64,000 nucleotides of DNA from the NCBI GenBank assembly GCA_903863885.1, contig CAIPEB010000065.1, forward strand, positions 35,713 to 99,712, read 5' to 3'. The translations under genes and the position numbers were made by a program. This stretch comes from an uncultured Planctomycetaceae bacterium. Its GTDB lineage: Bacteria > Planctomycetota > Planctomycetia > Pirellulales > Pirellulaceae. The stretch's first letter is position 1. Each line of letters begins with the position of its first letter. The notes below the pieces were generated by a model, which saw nothing but the letters and a program-made list of their open reading frames with translations, ran no database searches and had not been told where the DNA came from. Positions 18,077-27,469 of this stretch are shown here, piece after piece.

Positions 18077-18919
18077 ATGGAAGCCCGGACCGACGAACTG
18101 GCATGGACGCCGGAATATGTGGCCCGCTACTGGGACTACTGGTCACAGCGCAAGGACACGCGGCACACGTATTTTGCCAATCAGGTGGGCGAAGGTGTCG
18201 CGAGATTTCTGGAGCGGGCCGTGCCGCTGCGGGGTGCAGCGACCCTGGATTTCGGCGCGGGGCCCGGCTATCTGGTTCAACACCTGCTGACTCGCGGAGC
18301 TCTCGTTTCAGCCACCGACTACTCGCCGGAAACCGTAACGGGATTGCGGCAGCGGTTCTCCGGAAAAGAAGGCTGGGTCGGGGCGAGCATTTTCGACGGC
18401 CTCCGGCTTCCCTGGCCGGATGCGACTTTCGATGTCGTATGTTGCCTGGAAACGATAGAGCATCTGCTGGATGAACATTGCGAGCTGATATTCAGCGAAC
18501 TGCGGCGCGTCTTGAAGCCCGAAGGTACGGCTCTTTTTACTACGCCCAACAGCGAAGACCTTCGGCAGCAGCATGTCTACTGCCCTCGCTGCGACTGTTC
18601 GTTTCACCGTTGGCAGCACGTACGATCGTGGTCGCCCGAAACACTGAGAGGCTACCTTCAGCGCATGGGATTCCGCGTCGAATTCTGCGAGGGGCTGACT
18701 TTTCAGAGTCTCCAGCGCAAGCGACTGTTCCGTCCGCACTGGGTGTTGTGGTGGTCGATGCTGTCCGCGATGGGTTTCCTGCAGCGACGGACGCTGCCCA
18801 ACGGCAGTTTCTTTCCCAAGCAACTGTTTCGCTACGGACGTGAGCATCTTGCCGCGGTGGCCGTCAAGTCCGAGGCCGCCGGAGCCGGCTTGGATGTTCG
18901 CCGATCGGCGGCCGCGTAA
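18077..18919 (+). CDS. Class I SAM-dependent methyltransferase
   Basis: This 280-residue protein has motif I LDFGAGPGYLVQHLL (about 57-71), the acidic post-I residue in SATDYSPETV and a motif II/III-like FDVVCCLETIEHLLDEH. It belongs to the Methyltransf_11/23 type. A Cys pair YCPRCDCSF in the C-terminal half could be a small metal site. The ATG at 18077 has a strong GGAAGGAA Shine-Dalgarno. It starts a four-gene plus-strand operon (methyltransferase, asnB, two GT4 genes) with gaps of 13 to 27 bp. A sugar or small-molecule methylation role in surface glycan synthesis is inferred from context only. Confidence 0.88.
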   Translation: MEARTDELAWTPEYVARYWDYWSQRKDTRHTYFANQVGEGVARFLERAVPLRGAATLDFGAGPGYLVQHLLTRGALVSATDYSPETVTGLRQRFSGKEGWVGASIFDGLRLPWPDATFDVVCCLETIEHLLDEHCELIFSELRRVLKPEGTALFTTPNSEDLRQQHVYCPRCDCSFHRWQHVRSWSPETLRGYLQRMGFRVEFCEGLTFQSLQRKRLFRPHWVLWWSMLSAMGFLQRRTLPNGSFFPKQLFRYGREHLAAVAVKSEAAGAGLDVRRSAAA

Positions 18920-18937
18920 ACCGGGGAGACAGCGGAC

Positions 18938-20818
18938 ATGTGCGGAATCGTCGGAATCCTGCGTTGTGACGGAACACGCCCTCACCCGGGTATCCTGCGC
19001 GCGATGAACGATGCGGTGTCTCATCGCGGCCCCGACGGGCAGGGCCTTCACATTCGCGACGGAGTCGGGCTCGGTCACCGGCGGCTGTCGATCATTGATC
19101 TCGAAGGCGGCGTCCAGCCGATGTCCAACGAGAACGGTGACGTCTGGACCACGTACAACGGCGAGATCTACAACTTTGCGGAACTGCGCGAGACGCTGCT
19201 GGGCAGCGGACACATCTTCCGCACCTCGTGCGACACGGAAGTCATCGTTCACGCTTACGAGCAATGGGGCCCGAATTGCGTGGAACGATTCCGGGGCATG
19301 TTTGCATTCGCCGTGGCCGACTATCGTCAGCGGCGTCTGATGCTGGCTCGCGATCAGCTGGGCATCAAGCCGCTCTGTTACCGCCGCGGTCCGGGCTATG
19401 TCGCGTTCGCCTCGGAACTGAACGCGTTGCTCCCGTGCGAAGCGAGATTCCCTTCGCTTCGCCCCGAATCGCTCGAGTACTATCTGCGTTACCGTTACAT
19501 CCCCGCGCCGGACACGATCTATCAGGACGTCTTCAAGCTGCCTCCGGCCACCTGCATGGTGTTCGACTTCTCGGGACGCGTGATCGAGCAGCGGGAGTAC
19601 TGGAAACTCGAGTTCGCACCGGACGAGCGGCCGACCGACGAGCAGTGGCTTGAAGAGTTCCAGCATGTGCTGCGCGAATCGGTCCGAGCCCATCTGGTTG
19701 CGGACGTTCCCTTCGGCGCGTTCCTTTCCGGCGGCGTGGACTCGACGCTGGTGGTGATGGAGATGAGCCGGCTGCTCGAACGGCCCGTGAAGGCCTTCTC
19801 GATCGGCTTCGAGGAAGAGAAATACTCCGAATTGAAGTTTGCCCGCGAGGCAGCGGACGAACTGGGCGTTGAGCTGCGAAGCGAGGTGGTGCGGCCGGAT
19901 ATTGGCGCGGTGCTGGATGAGCTGTTCCAGCATTACGGCGAACCGTTCGCCGACACTTCCGCAGTGCCCACGTGGTGCGTTTCGCGACTGGCGCGCACCG
20001 AGGTGCCGATGGTCCTGTCCGGCGACGGCGGCGACGAAGCTTTCGGCGGCTACCAGCGGTACGAAACCTGGATGCAGACGACCTTCTGGGGCGACCTGTC
20101 GAAATTGCTTTCACATCCGAGGCGGGCCTTCAAGCGCATCCTCGCCACGCTTCTCGGGCGAACCGGCGACTCGCTGGCCAGTTGGCAGGAGTCCTGCATC
20201 GTCGCCATGCGGACGCGGACTCGCCGCAATCTCTGGCGTCCCGAACTGCGATGGCTGGCCACTCATCCCTGCCCGGCATTCGTGCGGGCCGGACAGGACG
20301 CGACGCGCAGCGACCGTCTCGCGCGGGTCCAGCACCTGGACATCAAGACCTATCTGCCGGGCGACATCCTGACGAAAGTCGACGTGGCAAGCATGTGCCA
20401 CGGGCTCGAAGCGAGAACTCCGCTGACCGACATCCGCGTCATGGAGTTCGCCGCGCGTCTTCCGATGCGGATGCGGCGAGAGGCAGCGGCCGCCGCGGCC
20501 AGGAGGCTGAAGGTGCTGCCCAAGCAGGCGCTCAGCCGCCGGTTCGGCAACGAGTTCGCATATCGCTCCAAACAAGGATTCGGAATCCCGGAGACCGAAT
20601 GGATGCGGAGAGGCTCTCCGCTGCGGGAACGGTTCCAGGATCTCGTGGCCTCTCCTCAGTTCCCGCTGTTCGACTATTTCGAAGCAGATCGTGTGCACTC
20701 GCTGCTCAATCAATTCGACCGCAACGGCCGGCACGCCGTCAACCTCTGGCTGCTGTTCGGCCTTGGCATGTGGATGGAACGACGCCAGTCCAGATCGCTG
20801 GTCAAAATCGCCGCGTAG
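18938..20818 (+). CDS. asnB: Glutamine-hydrolysing asparagine synthetase-type amidotransferase
   Basis: This 626-residue protein begins MCGIVGIL, so the class II glutaminase Cys2 becomes N-terminal after Met removal, followed by SHRGPDGQG and RLSIIDLEGGVQPMSNE. The synthetase half has the PP-loop SGGVDST (264-270) and SGDGGDEAFGGYQRY. Length and layout match AsnB. In glycosyltransferase operons such enzymes often amidate sugar carboxylates or other acids instead of making free asparagine, so the true acceptor is uncertain. GGGGAGA serves as ribosome binding site. It is 18 bp after the methyltransferase and 13 bp before the first GT4 of a duplicated pair. Confidence 0.92.
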   Translation: MCGIVGILRCDGTRPHPGILRAMNDAVSHRGPDGQGLHIRDGVGLGHRRLSIIDLEGGVQPMSNENGDVWTTYNGEIYNFAELRETLLGSGHIFRTSCDTEVIVHAYEQWGPNCVERFRGMFAFAVADYRQRRLMLARDQLGIKPLCYRRGPGYVAFASELNALLPCEARFPSLRPESLEYYLRYRYIPAPDTIYQDVFKLPPATCMVFDFSGRVIEQREYWKLEFAPDERPTDEQWLEEFQHVLRESVRAHLVADVPFGAFLSGGVDSTLVVMEMSRLLERPVKAFSIGFEEEKYSELKFAREAADELGVELRSEVVRPDIGAVLDELFQHYGEPFADTSAVPTWCVSRLARTEVPMVLSGDGGDEAFGGYQRYETWMQTTFWGDLSKLLSHPRRAFKRILATLLGRTGDSLASWQESCIVAMRTRTRRNLWRPELRWLATHPCPAFVRAGQDATRSDRLARVQHLDIKTYLPGDILTKVDVASMCHGLEARTPLTDIRVMEFAARLPMRMRREAAAAAARRLKVLPKQALSRRFGNEFAYRSKQGFGIPETEWMRRGSPLRERFQDLVASPQFPLFDYFEADRVHSLLNQFDRNGRHAVNLWLLFGLGMWMERRQSRSLVKIAA

Positions 20819-20831
20819 GAGAAACGGAAAG

Positions 20832-22133
20832 ATGCGTACGGAAGCCAGTTCGCGTGCGGAAACCCGTTCGCAGCCACTTCGAGTTGCGTTTGTCAGTCCC
20901 CTGGCGAGACCTCTGTTCGACGCGGACTGCAACGGCGACGTGGGGGGCTCGGAAGTGCGGGCATTCACTTTTGCGCGCACGATCGCGGCGCGGCGCAACT
21001 GCCGGGTGCAGTTCTGCGTCAGATCGAGCGAAGTGCTTCCGTCGCGGATGCATGACGGGATCGAATTGCATTACGAACTCGGCCAGGCGCCGATTCCGCG
21101 GGTCCGCGATATCCCGATGGGATGGCAATGGCCCGTGAAAGCAATTCACGTAACCGCACAACGATGGAGCCGGTCCCTTCGCAAGCGATGGGAAAGCCGC
21201 AAGAGCCCGAGCGTGAACCCGCACGCGTTCTATGCGAATCTGGATGCGGACGCGGTCTGCTGCTTCGGTGTCAACGACCATTCGGCCAGCGTGATCGCCG
21301 CCGCCGGCATGGCAGGCAGGAAGACAATCCTGTTCCTTGCCTGTGACGGCGACATTTCCGAGTCCTATTACGAGGGATCGACGTTCCGCAATGAATACGG
21401 GCACGTCGGGCACTCCTGCTATTTCGCGATCCGGCACGCGGATCGAATCGTAGCCCAGACCCTGTCGCAGCAGTTGCTCCTGCAGAAGCGGTTCGGCAGG
21501 GATTCCGTGCTGATCCGCAACCCGATCTCCCTGACCGGCCAGGACCCGCCGCCCCCGGCCGACCAGGCGAAGCCGTACGTGCTCTGGGTAGGACGCGCAG
21601 AGTCGTTTCACAAACGAGCTCATCTCTGCCCGGAACTGGCCCGTCAGTGCCCGGAGATTCGTTTCGTAATGATCGTCAACAAGAACCGCCGGGGTATGTT
21701 CGAGCAGATCGTCCGCCAGGCACCGCCCAACGTCTCGGTCATCGAACGCGTACCCTATGCCGAAATCGACTCGTATTTCCGCCATGCCACGGCGCTGGTC
21801 AACACGTCGGGTGTCGAGGGATTTCCCAACTCGTTCCTGCAGGCCGCGAAATACGGCGTGCCCATTCTGTCGCTCGACGTGGATCCCGGCCGCATGTTGA
21901 CCAAGCATGGCTGCGGCGCCGTGGCCGCACGCCGACTCGAGTCTCTGGCCGAGACACTGCGGTCCACAGTCCGGGACGAATCGCGGCGGGCGAAGATGTC
22001 GATGGCCGGACGCAAATACGTTCGTGACTATCACGACGCCGACGACCGGGCCGCGGAACTGGAATCGCTCGTGATTGAATTGACAAGTCGCGCGAGGAAC
22101 GCATCCGGCGTGTCTCTCCGGCAAGTTGCCTGA
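20832..22133 (+). CDS. GT4-family glycosyltransferase (paralogue of next gene)
   Basis: This 433-residue GT-B protein has the donor-domain motifs PYVLWVGRAESFHKRAHLCP and ALVNTSGVEGFPNSFLQAAK, then GVPILSLDVDPGRMLTKHGC. The N-terminus VAFVSPLARPLFDADCNGDV is followed by GGSEVRAF. The frame is open further upstream inside asnB, so ATG 20832, with a GGAG upstream, was chosen. It is clearly related to the next gene over the whole length: both share GG(S/A)EVR, MGWQWP, SQQ...LRSRFG or QKRFG, IRNPI, a GFPN-TFLQAA-type motif and DPxxMLTxHGCG. It most likely adds successive or alternative sugars in the same glycan. Confidence 0.88.
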   Translation: MRTEASSRAETRSQPLRVAFVSPLARPLFDADCNGDVGGSEVRAFTFARTIAARRNCRVQFCVRSSEVLPSRMHDGIELHYELGQAPIPRVRDIPMGWQWPVKAIHVTAQRWSRSLRKRWESRKSPSVNPHAFYANLDADAVCCFGVNDHSASVIAAAGMAGRKTILFLACDGDISESYYEGSTFRNEYGHVGHSCYFAIRHADRIVAQTLSQQLLLQKRFGRDSVLIRNPISLTGQDPPPPADQAKPYVLWVGRAESFHKRAHLCPELARQCPEIRFVMIVNKNRRGMFEQIVRQAPPNVSVIERVPYAEIDSYFRHATALVNTSGVEGFPNSFLQAAKYGVPILSLDVDPGRMLTKHGCGAVAARRLESLAETLRSTVRDESRRAKMSMAGRKYVRDYHDADDRAAELESLVIELTSRARNASGVSLRQVA

Positions 22134-22160
22134 GCGGACGACCGCCGAGGGGGGCGAGTC

Positions 22161-23390
22161 ATGCGGCCTTGTTTTGTCCGAATCGAAGCTGGACCCTTGT
22201 TCTTCGCCGATGATCATCGAGGCATCGGCGGAGCCGAAGTGCGTTCCGCCATGTTCGCCAAGGCTCTCGCCCGGCGGCCGGACTATGAAGTCTCGTTTGT
22301 GCTGGGCAGTTGCCGGCCCCGCCCCACGGAGTCCGTGGACGGAGTCCGAGTGCACTTCCTGCGGACCATGCGACGATCGCGCGACCGGGCGCGAGGTCTG
22401 GCCATGGGGTGGCAGTGGCCGGCCGACATGATCCAGCGAATTGCACACGACATCCATGCAAGACTCCCGGTGACACCCAAACCGTGGCCCTTCTTCAATC
22501 GGCTCGATGCCGACACGCTGCTGTGTTTCGGCATGCAGCCCCCGATGATCAACGCCATCGCATCCGCCCGGTACTCGGGAAAACGGAGCATCCTGTTCCT
22601 CGTGCAGGATCTCGATGACGATTTCCCCGGCACGATTTGGAACCGCTATCCGCTCAAACGGATGCGGGACACACGGTGGCGGCGATGGGCCATCGAACAC
22701 GCCGATTGCATCGTCGCCCAGAGCACGAGTCAGCAGGAAACCCTGCGATCCCGGTTCGGACGTGAGTCCGCGCTGATCCGCAATCCGATCAAGATCTCCA
22801 ATCACGATCCGGCACGGCCCCCTGAAGTTCCCGCGAATTACGCGCTGTGGGTCGGCCGGAGCGATCATCGCGGGAAACGCTCCGATCTGTGCCTCGAACT
22901 GATCCGGCGCCATCCGCAGATCCCGTTTGTCGTCGTGATGAATCCGTGCAGCGACCGCGATGCGGCGGAGCTTGAGCAAACGCGGCGAAACAACGTCGTC
23001 CTGCTTCGACGCGTTCCGTTCGATGCCATCGAACCGTACTATCGGCACGCGAGACTGCTCATCAACACCTCGCTGCGGGAAGGGTTCCCCAACACATTCC
23101 TGCAGGCCGCTCGATGGGGCGTGCCGATCATCACGTGGCAGGTCGATCCCGACGGCATGCTCACCCGACACGGATGCGGCCGCACCGCCGGCGGATGCAT
23201 GGACTCGCTCTCGGAACTGCTGAACCGATTCTGGCAACCCGGTCCCGAAAGAGAAGCCATTTCAAAAGCGGGCAAGACCTACGTCCGTCTCCATCACGAT
23301 CTCGACGATCGAGTCGCCGAACTCGAGGAGTTGATCCGCAAGGTTCACGGCGAGGCCCGCGAGAAAGACAAGACGAGACAATCGGCCTGA
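22161..23390 (+). CDS. GT4-family glycosyltransferase (paralogue of previous gene)
   Basis: This 409-residue GT-B enzyme parallels the gene upstream, with GIGGAEVRSAMFAKALA near the start, MGWQWPADMIQRIAHDI, SILFLVQDLDDDFPGT and ESALIRNPIKI. The donor region is ALWVGRSDHRGKRSDLC, LLINTSLREGFPNTFLQAAR and WQVDPDGMLTRHGCG. ATG at 22161 has a strong GAGGGGGG ribosome binding site. It is the last gene of the operon starting at 18077. Its 3' end faces a convergent GT9 gene across copy B of the palindromic element. Confidence 0.88.
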   Translation: MRPCFVRIEAGPLFFADDHRGIGGAEVRSAMFAKALARRPDYEVSFVLGSCRPRPTESVDGVRVHFLRTMRRSRDRARGLAMGWQWPADMIQRIAHDIHARLPVTPKPWPFFNRLDADTLLCFGMQPPMINAIASARYSGKRSILFLVQDLDDDFPGTIWNRYPLKRMRDTRWRRWAIEHADCIVAQSTSQQETLRSRFGRESALIRNPIKISNHDPARPPEVPANYALWVGRSDHRGKRSDLCLELIRRHPQIPFVVVMNPCSDRDAAELEQTRRNNVVLLRRVPFDAIEPYYRHARLLINTSLREGFPNTFLQAARWGVPIITWQVDPDGMLTRHGCGRTAGGCMDSLSELLNRFWQPGPEREAISKAGKTYVRLHHDLDDRVAELEELIRKVHGEAREKDKTRQSA

Positions 23391-23421
23391 CGTCTGAGAC
23401 GAACCGAAAGAACAAGTCCCT

Positions 23422-23567
23422 CAATTCGTTCGTGTGCCACTGGCTCTGCCAGTGTTCTGGGTCGTTCATCGGACATCAGCTTGACTTGCCACACGTCCAA
23501 TTCAACAGGTTAGGTCCGGAGTTCCGTCCCGCAACACTGGCAGAGCCAGTGGCACGCGAGCACATTG
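23422..23567 (-). repeat. Palindromic dispersed element family I, copy B
   Basis: A 146-bp element lies between convergent genes, bounded by 35-bp terminal inverted repeats (23422-23456 and 23533-23567) that match at 31 of 35 positions. Each terminus is itself a hairpin with stem CACTGGC/GCCAGTG. The asymmetric centre is inverted relative to copies at 14020 and 24798. Confidence 0.9.
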
Positions 23568-23637
23568 GCCTACCTATTCTCTCGCTCTACCTAAGCGCAG
23601 ACGCATTACGCGGAAGCACAATCCGCCTCCGCTTCCC

Positions 23638-24717
23638 TCAGCCGCGCCGAGTCCGCTCGAGCAACGAACGGCAGGCCTGCCACACCCGCTCGACATCCAA
23701 TTCCTCGAGGCAAGCCATGTACTGACTCCCGCGATGGGGACATTTCTTGCGGTAACTGGCCCGGCAACTGACCCGCGTCGAGACCATCTCGTGCCCCTCG
23801 CCGCCGGGACCCGAGCGATCCGGATCGGTGCACGTAAAAATCCCCACCGTGGGCGTGTTCAGCGCGGCGGCCAGATGCATCGGCCCCGAATCGTTGCTGA
23901 TCATCAGATCCACGTCGGCCAGCACGGCCATCAACTGCGCGAGATTGGATTGCCCGATGAGATTCACGGCGCGAGATCGCGAGGTTTCATCGAGCAGTCC
24001 TTCCAGCGTCCGCCCACCGAGCGAGTCGCCCGGACCGCCGACGAGAACGAGCGAAGCGTTGAAGTGCTGCACCGCCAGCATCGCAATCGCGGCGAATTTA
24101 CGGACAGGCCATCGTTTGGTTGGCCACGCGGCGCCGATATGCAGCGCCACTCGGGGCGAAGCAAGCGGCCGCAGCAGCGATCGCGCCCATTCGACGTGCT
24201 CGTCGCGCAGCGGCAATCGCGGCTCGAACACGGACAAGCCGGGATCGATCGCTTCCGCCACGCGGCGATACCGAGCGTGCGCGGGCACACGTTTCGACGT
24301 GCCAGGCAACACGCAATTGCAGGCCAGATTCGCTCCCTCACGTGCCGTTTCCAGTCCGACTCGAACCGGCGCTCGCGTCGCCCACGTCATCAGCCCCGTG
24401 CGAAACAGGCCTTGAAGATCGAGCACCAGATCGAACCGGCGCAGACGCAGATCCCGCAGGAACGACCGCCAGGCCGCAAACCCGGACTGTGTGTCGAAGG
24501 CAATCAGCTCGTCGAGGTCCGGGTGCCCTTCGAGCAGTTCGGCCCACTGCCGTTTCACGACCCAGGCCAGCCGGGCATGAGGAAAACGGGCACGCAGCGT
24601 GGACAACACGGGCAGCGATTGGACGATGTCGCCGAACGCGCTCGGCTTGATTACGCAGATGTGCCGCGCATCGATCTGCGAAAGGCGTTCAGGAGATATT
24701 GAGCCGAACCATTTCAT
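23638..24717 (-). CDS. GT9-family heptosyltransferase-like glycosyltransferase
   Basis: This 359-residue protein carries ICVIKPSAFGDIVQSLPVL, the GT9 start with K-x-SA-x-GD, then LVLDLQGLFRTGLMTWATR, the WaaC-type DLQGxxRS motif, LHIGAAWPTKRWPVRKFAAI and LMISNDSGPMHLAAALNTPT, with a SxDSGPxHLAAA heptose-binding loop. The start at 24717 has AGGGA upstream; an in-frame ATG at 24765 is less likely. It resembles heptosyltransferase I (WaaC) or a related core transferase. Together with the waaF-like gene at 6072 it suggests a heptose-containing core. Copy C of the repeat lies just upstream of its start. Confidence 0.87.
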   Translation of the reverse strand: MKWFGSISPERLSQIDARHICVIKPSAFGDIVQSLPVLSTLRARFPHARLAWVVKRQWAELLEGHPDLDELIAFDTQSGFAAWRSFLRDLRLRRFDLVLDLQGLFRTGLMTWATRAPVRVGLETAREGANLACNCVLPGTSKRVPAHARYRRVAEAIDPGLSVFEPRLPLRDEHVEWARSLLRPLASPRVALHIGAAWPTKRWPVRKFAAIAMLAVQHFNASLVLVGGPGDSLGGRTLEGLLDETSRSRAVNLIGQSNLAQLMAVLADVDLMISNDSGPMHLAAALNTPTVGIFTCTDPDRSGPGGEGHEMVSTRVSCRASYRKKCPHRGSQYMACLEELDVERVWQACRSLLERTRRG

Positions 24718-24797
24718 GGCGTCCCTGCCGTGGCCAATCCCATGGCTCGCCCGTGCGTGAATCAACCGTTTAGGCAGAGTGAAATAAGTAAGTCAAT

Positions 24798-24945
24798 CAA
24801 TAAATTCGTGTGCCACTGGCTGTGCCAGTGTTGTAGGGCAACACTCAGTACCTAACTTGTCCAACTGGACTTGCGATAATTCGAGCCGATGGCCGATGAA
24901 CGCCTCAGAACTCTGGCAGAGCTAGTGACACTCCGGTCACATTCG
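24798..24945 (+). repeat. Palindromic dispersed element family I, copy C
   Basis: A ~148-bp element lies between two minus-strand genes. The left hairpin CACTGGC/GCCAGTG is intact; the right one has decayed (CTCTGGC/GCTAGTG). Its centre shares ACCTAACTTGTCCAACTGGA and GATGGCCGATGAACG with the other copies. Confidence 0.82.
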
Positions 24946-24998
24946 CATCCACCAATTAGGCCATGCCGAACCGCCGTTTCCTTATTGCTTTGCCCTGC

Positions 24999-26042
24999 CT
25001 AGACCTTACGTCCCAGCATGCGATCCAATGCGTCCGAGGTCTGGTGGATCAGCGCCTCGGGATAATGTGCAAAGGGATGAAAGTACTCGAACGTGAGGTA
25101 GCCCCGGTATCCGATCTTGTCGAGGGCCTCAAGGACGGCGGGCCAGTTCGTCGTCCCGTCGAGCAGCAGGCGGAACGTATTCAGGTTGAACTCGTGAACC
25201 CGCTTATCCCATTCCTTGACGTGCACATTCTTGATGCGTTTGCCCAGCAGCGGCACCCAGTCCTCCGGGAACTGATACTGCATGATGTTCCCGGTATCGA
25301 AGTGGATGTTGACCGTCGGACTGTTGAAGCTGTCGACAAACGAGACCATCTCCTGCGGGCTGAACAGGAAGCCGTTGACGAAGATATTCTCGAGGTTGAG
25401 CAGCACGCCGGCTTTTTCCGCGATGGGAATCAACCGCGAAATGGCCTCGCGCGACCGCTGTTCGCACACATCGTTGGGAACCGGCGAAAACTCATCGACC
25501 CAGGCCGCGTAGACGGCGCCGGGAACGACGAGCAGGTTCTCGGTGCCGAGCAACTTCGCGGCCTCGATCATGCGGATTGCGAACTCGAACGACTTCTCGC
25601 GCCGCTTGGGGTCGTTGTGCGTGAGCGGATAGGGCCAGAAGAGAAACGAGCAGATACCGCTGATCCCGATGCCGATCCGCTCGGCCAGTTTGCGGATCTC
25701 CGCGAGTTCGGCCGGCTTCGATTCGACCGACAATTCGCCCTCGAGCCCCAGATTCAACTCCACGGCGTCGAACCCGGCCTCCTTGGCCAGTTCGAAGCAC
25801 TGCTTGAGCGACCAGCGATCCGGGTAGGGAAAAGCCCACATGTTGATGGACTTCTTCATGTCGTAGCGTTTCGGCGCGGCGGTCTCGCTCGGCCGCGCCG
25901 CGGGCGAGTGTTCCTCGCCCGCGACCAGCCCTTGTCGTGCCAGAAATGCCGAGCCAAATGCCGCGGCGCACGCCAGCAGCTCGCGCCGCCCCAGGTCCGA
26001 AGCAGCGGAATTCCCGCGAGATTCAGCCATTTTTTTGCTCAC
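24999..26042 (-). CDS. Tat-exported sugar phosphate isomerase/epimerase-like TIM barrel
   Basis: This 347-residue protein begins with a twin-arginine-type leader ([20 protein letters not shown]), so export is likely. From about residue 65 it is an AP-endonuclease/xylose-isomerase-like TIM barrel, with [50 protein letters not shown] (metal-binding Asp) and VHVKEWDKR, ending with a GYLTFEY motif (Glu). These are the metal ligands of hydroxypyruvate isomerase or tagatose-epimerase-like proteins. The GTG at 26042 overlaps the xylA stop; ATG at 26030 is an alternative. Coupling to xylA suggests a sugar-processing role; the substrate is unknown. Confidence 0.82.
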   Translation of the reverse strand: MSKKMAESRGNSAASDLGRRELLACAAAFGSAFLARQGLVAGEEHSPAARPSETAAPKRYDMKKSINMWAFPYPDRWSLKQCFELAKEAGFDAVELNLGLEGELSVESKPAELAEIRKLAERIGIGISGICSFLFWPYPLTHNDPKRREKSFEFAIRMIEAAKLLGTENLLVVPGAVYAAWVDEFSPVPNDVCEQRSREAISRLIPIAEKAGVLLNLENIFVNGFLFSPQEMVSFVDSFNSPTVNIHFDTGNIMQYQFPEDWVPLLGKRIKNVHVKEWDKRVHEFNLNTFRLLLDGTTNWPAVLEALDKIGYRGYLTFEYFHPFAHYPEALIHQTSDALDRMLGRKV

Positions 26043-27349
26043 AGGTAGCGGTTGATCAGGTTTTCGAGCATCTCCTGGCGACCGCTCTCGTTGCCGGAGA
26101 TCTCGCCTCGCTTCAACATTTCAGCTTCCAGCGTTTCGAGCGTCGCACGGCCCGATTCGATCTCGGCGCCGATGCCGGTGTCCCACGAGCGGTAACGGTT
26201 CTTCACAAACGCCGCCAGTTCGCCCTCGGCACGAATGGCCGCGGCAATCTTCAGACCGCGGGCGAACGCATCCATGCCTCCGACGTGCGCGTGGAACAGA
26301 TCGACGGGCTCGAAGCTCTCGCGTCTGACTTTCGCGTCGAAATTGACACCGCCCGGCGCGATGCCGCCGTACTTCAGCAGCATCAGCATGACCTGCGACG
26401 TCAGGTAGTAATCCGTCGGAAACTGATCGGTGTCCCAGCCCAGCAGCATGTCGCCCGTGTTGGCGTCAATCGAGCCGAGCGCGCCCTGGTAGCCCGCATA
26501 GTCCAGCTCGTGCATCATCGTGTGACCGGCCAGCGTGGCGTGATTGGTCTCGATATTCAGCTTGAAATGATCGAGCAGATCGTAGGCCCGCAGGAAATTA
26601 ATGCAGGCCGCCGCATCGCTGTCGTACTGGTGCTTCGTCGGTTCCTTCGGCTTGGGCTCGATCAGGAACTGGCCCGTGAATCCGATCTTGCGGGCGTAGT
26701 CCACGGCCATGTGCATGAAACGGGCCATGTGGTCCAACTCGCGTTTCATGTCCGTGTTGAACAGATTCTGGTAGCCCTCACGCCCGCCCCAGAACACGTA
26801 GTTCACGCCGCCCAGTTCCTTGGTCACCTCGAGGCACTTCTTCACCTGAGCGCCCGCAAAGGCGAACACCTCGGCGTTGCAGCTTGTCGAGGCCCCGTGC
26901 ACGTAGCGGGGGTTGCTGAACAGATTCGCGGTGCCCCACAGCAGCTTGATGCCGGTACGCTCCTGCTCTTCCTTCAATACCTTGACGACCTCGTCAAAGT
27001 TCTTGTTGGTCTGAGCCAGGTTGTCACCCTCGGGCGCAACGTCGCGGTCGTGAAACGCATAGTACGGCGCACCCAGCTTCTGGATGAACTCGAACGCCGC
27101 CCGCACCCGGCGGGTCGCATTGGCGACCGAGTTGCTGCCGTCGTCCCAGGGACGCACCATGGTCGCCGAACCGAACGGATCGCCGCCCGTTCCGCGGAAC
27201 GTGTGCCAGTAGACGACGCTGAAGCGGAAATGCTCCTTCATCGTCTTGCCTTCCACCACTTCGTTCTCGTTGTACCAGCGGAAAGCCAGCGGATTCTTGG
27301 AATTCGGACCCTCGTACGCGATCTTCGGTGTTTCGAAAAAGTCGGCCAT
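26039..27349 (-). CDS. xylA: Xylose isomerase
   Basis: This 436-residue protein is of the usual length for group II xylose isomerases. It has [15 protein letters not shown] with catalytic His100 and Asp103, VFWGGREGY with a metal Glu, [19 protein letters not shown] and [13 protein letters not shown], the second metal site. It interconverts D-xylose and D-xylulose in the cytoplasm using Mg or Mn. It overlaps the downstream TIM-barrel gene by four bases and lies 120 bp after an SDR gene on the same strand. No xylulokinase is present in the window. Confidence 0.97.
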   Translation of the reverse strand: MADFFETPKIAYEGPNSKNPLAFRWYNENEVVEGKTMKEHFRFSVVYWHTFRGTGGDPFGSATMVRPWDDGSNSVANATRRVRAAFEFIQKLGAPYYAFHDRDVAPEGDNLAQTNKNFDEVVKVLKEEQERTGIKLLWGTANLFSNPRYVHGASTSCNAEVFAFAGAQVKKCLEVTKELGGVNYVFWGGREGYQNLFNTDMKRELDHMARFMHMAVDYARKIGFTGQFLIEPKPKEPTKHQYDSDAAACINFLRAYDLLDHFKLNIETNHATLAGHTMMHELDYAGYQGALGSIDANTGDMLLGWDTDQFPTDYYLTSQVMLMLLKYGGIAPGGVNFDAKVRRESFEPVDLFHAHVGGMDAFARGLKIAAAIRAEGELAAFVKNRYRSWDTGIGAEIESGRATLETLEAEMLKRGEISGNESGRQEMLENLINRYL

Positions 27350-27469
27350 GTCTTGCTCACTTCCCGTGGTCAGAAGAAAACTTGTCTCTGTGCTGGTAAT
27401 GGTGCCAAATTACGCCGCAAGCCGCAAGCAAGGCGAGGCCCGCAAGAGGACTCCACGCCCGGCAACGGT

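Noticed and set aside
20802..23237. Long antisense frame over the two GT4 genes (811 codons)
   Set aside because: Both GT4 genes have full motif sets on the plus strand; the antisense frame has none.
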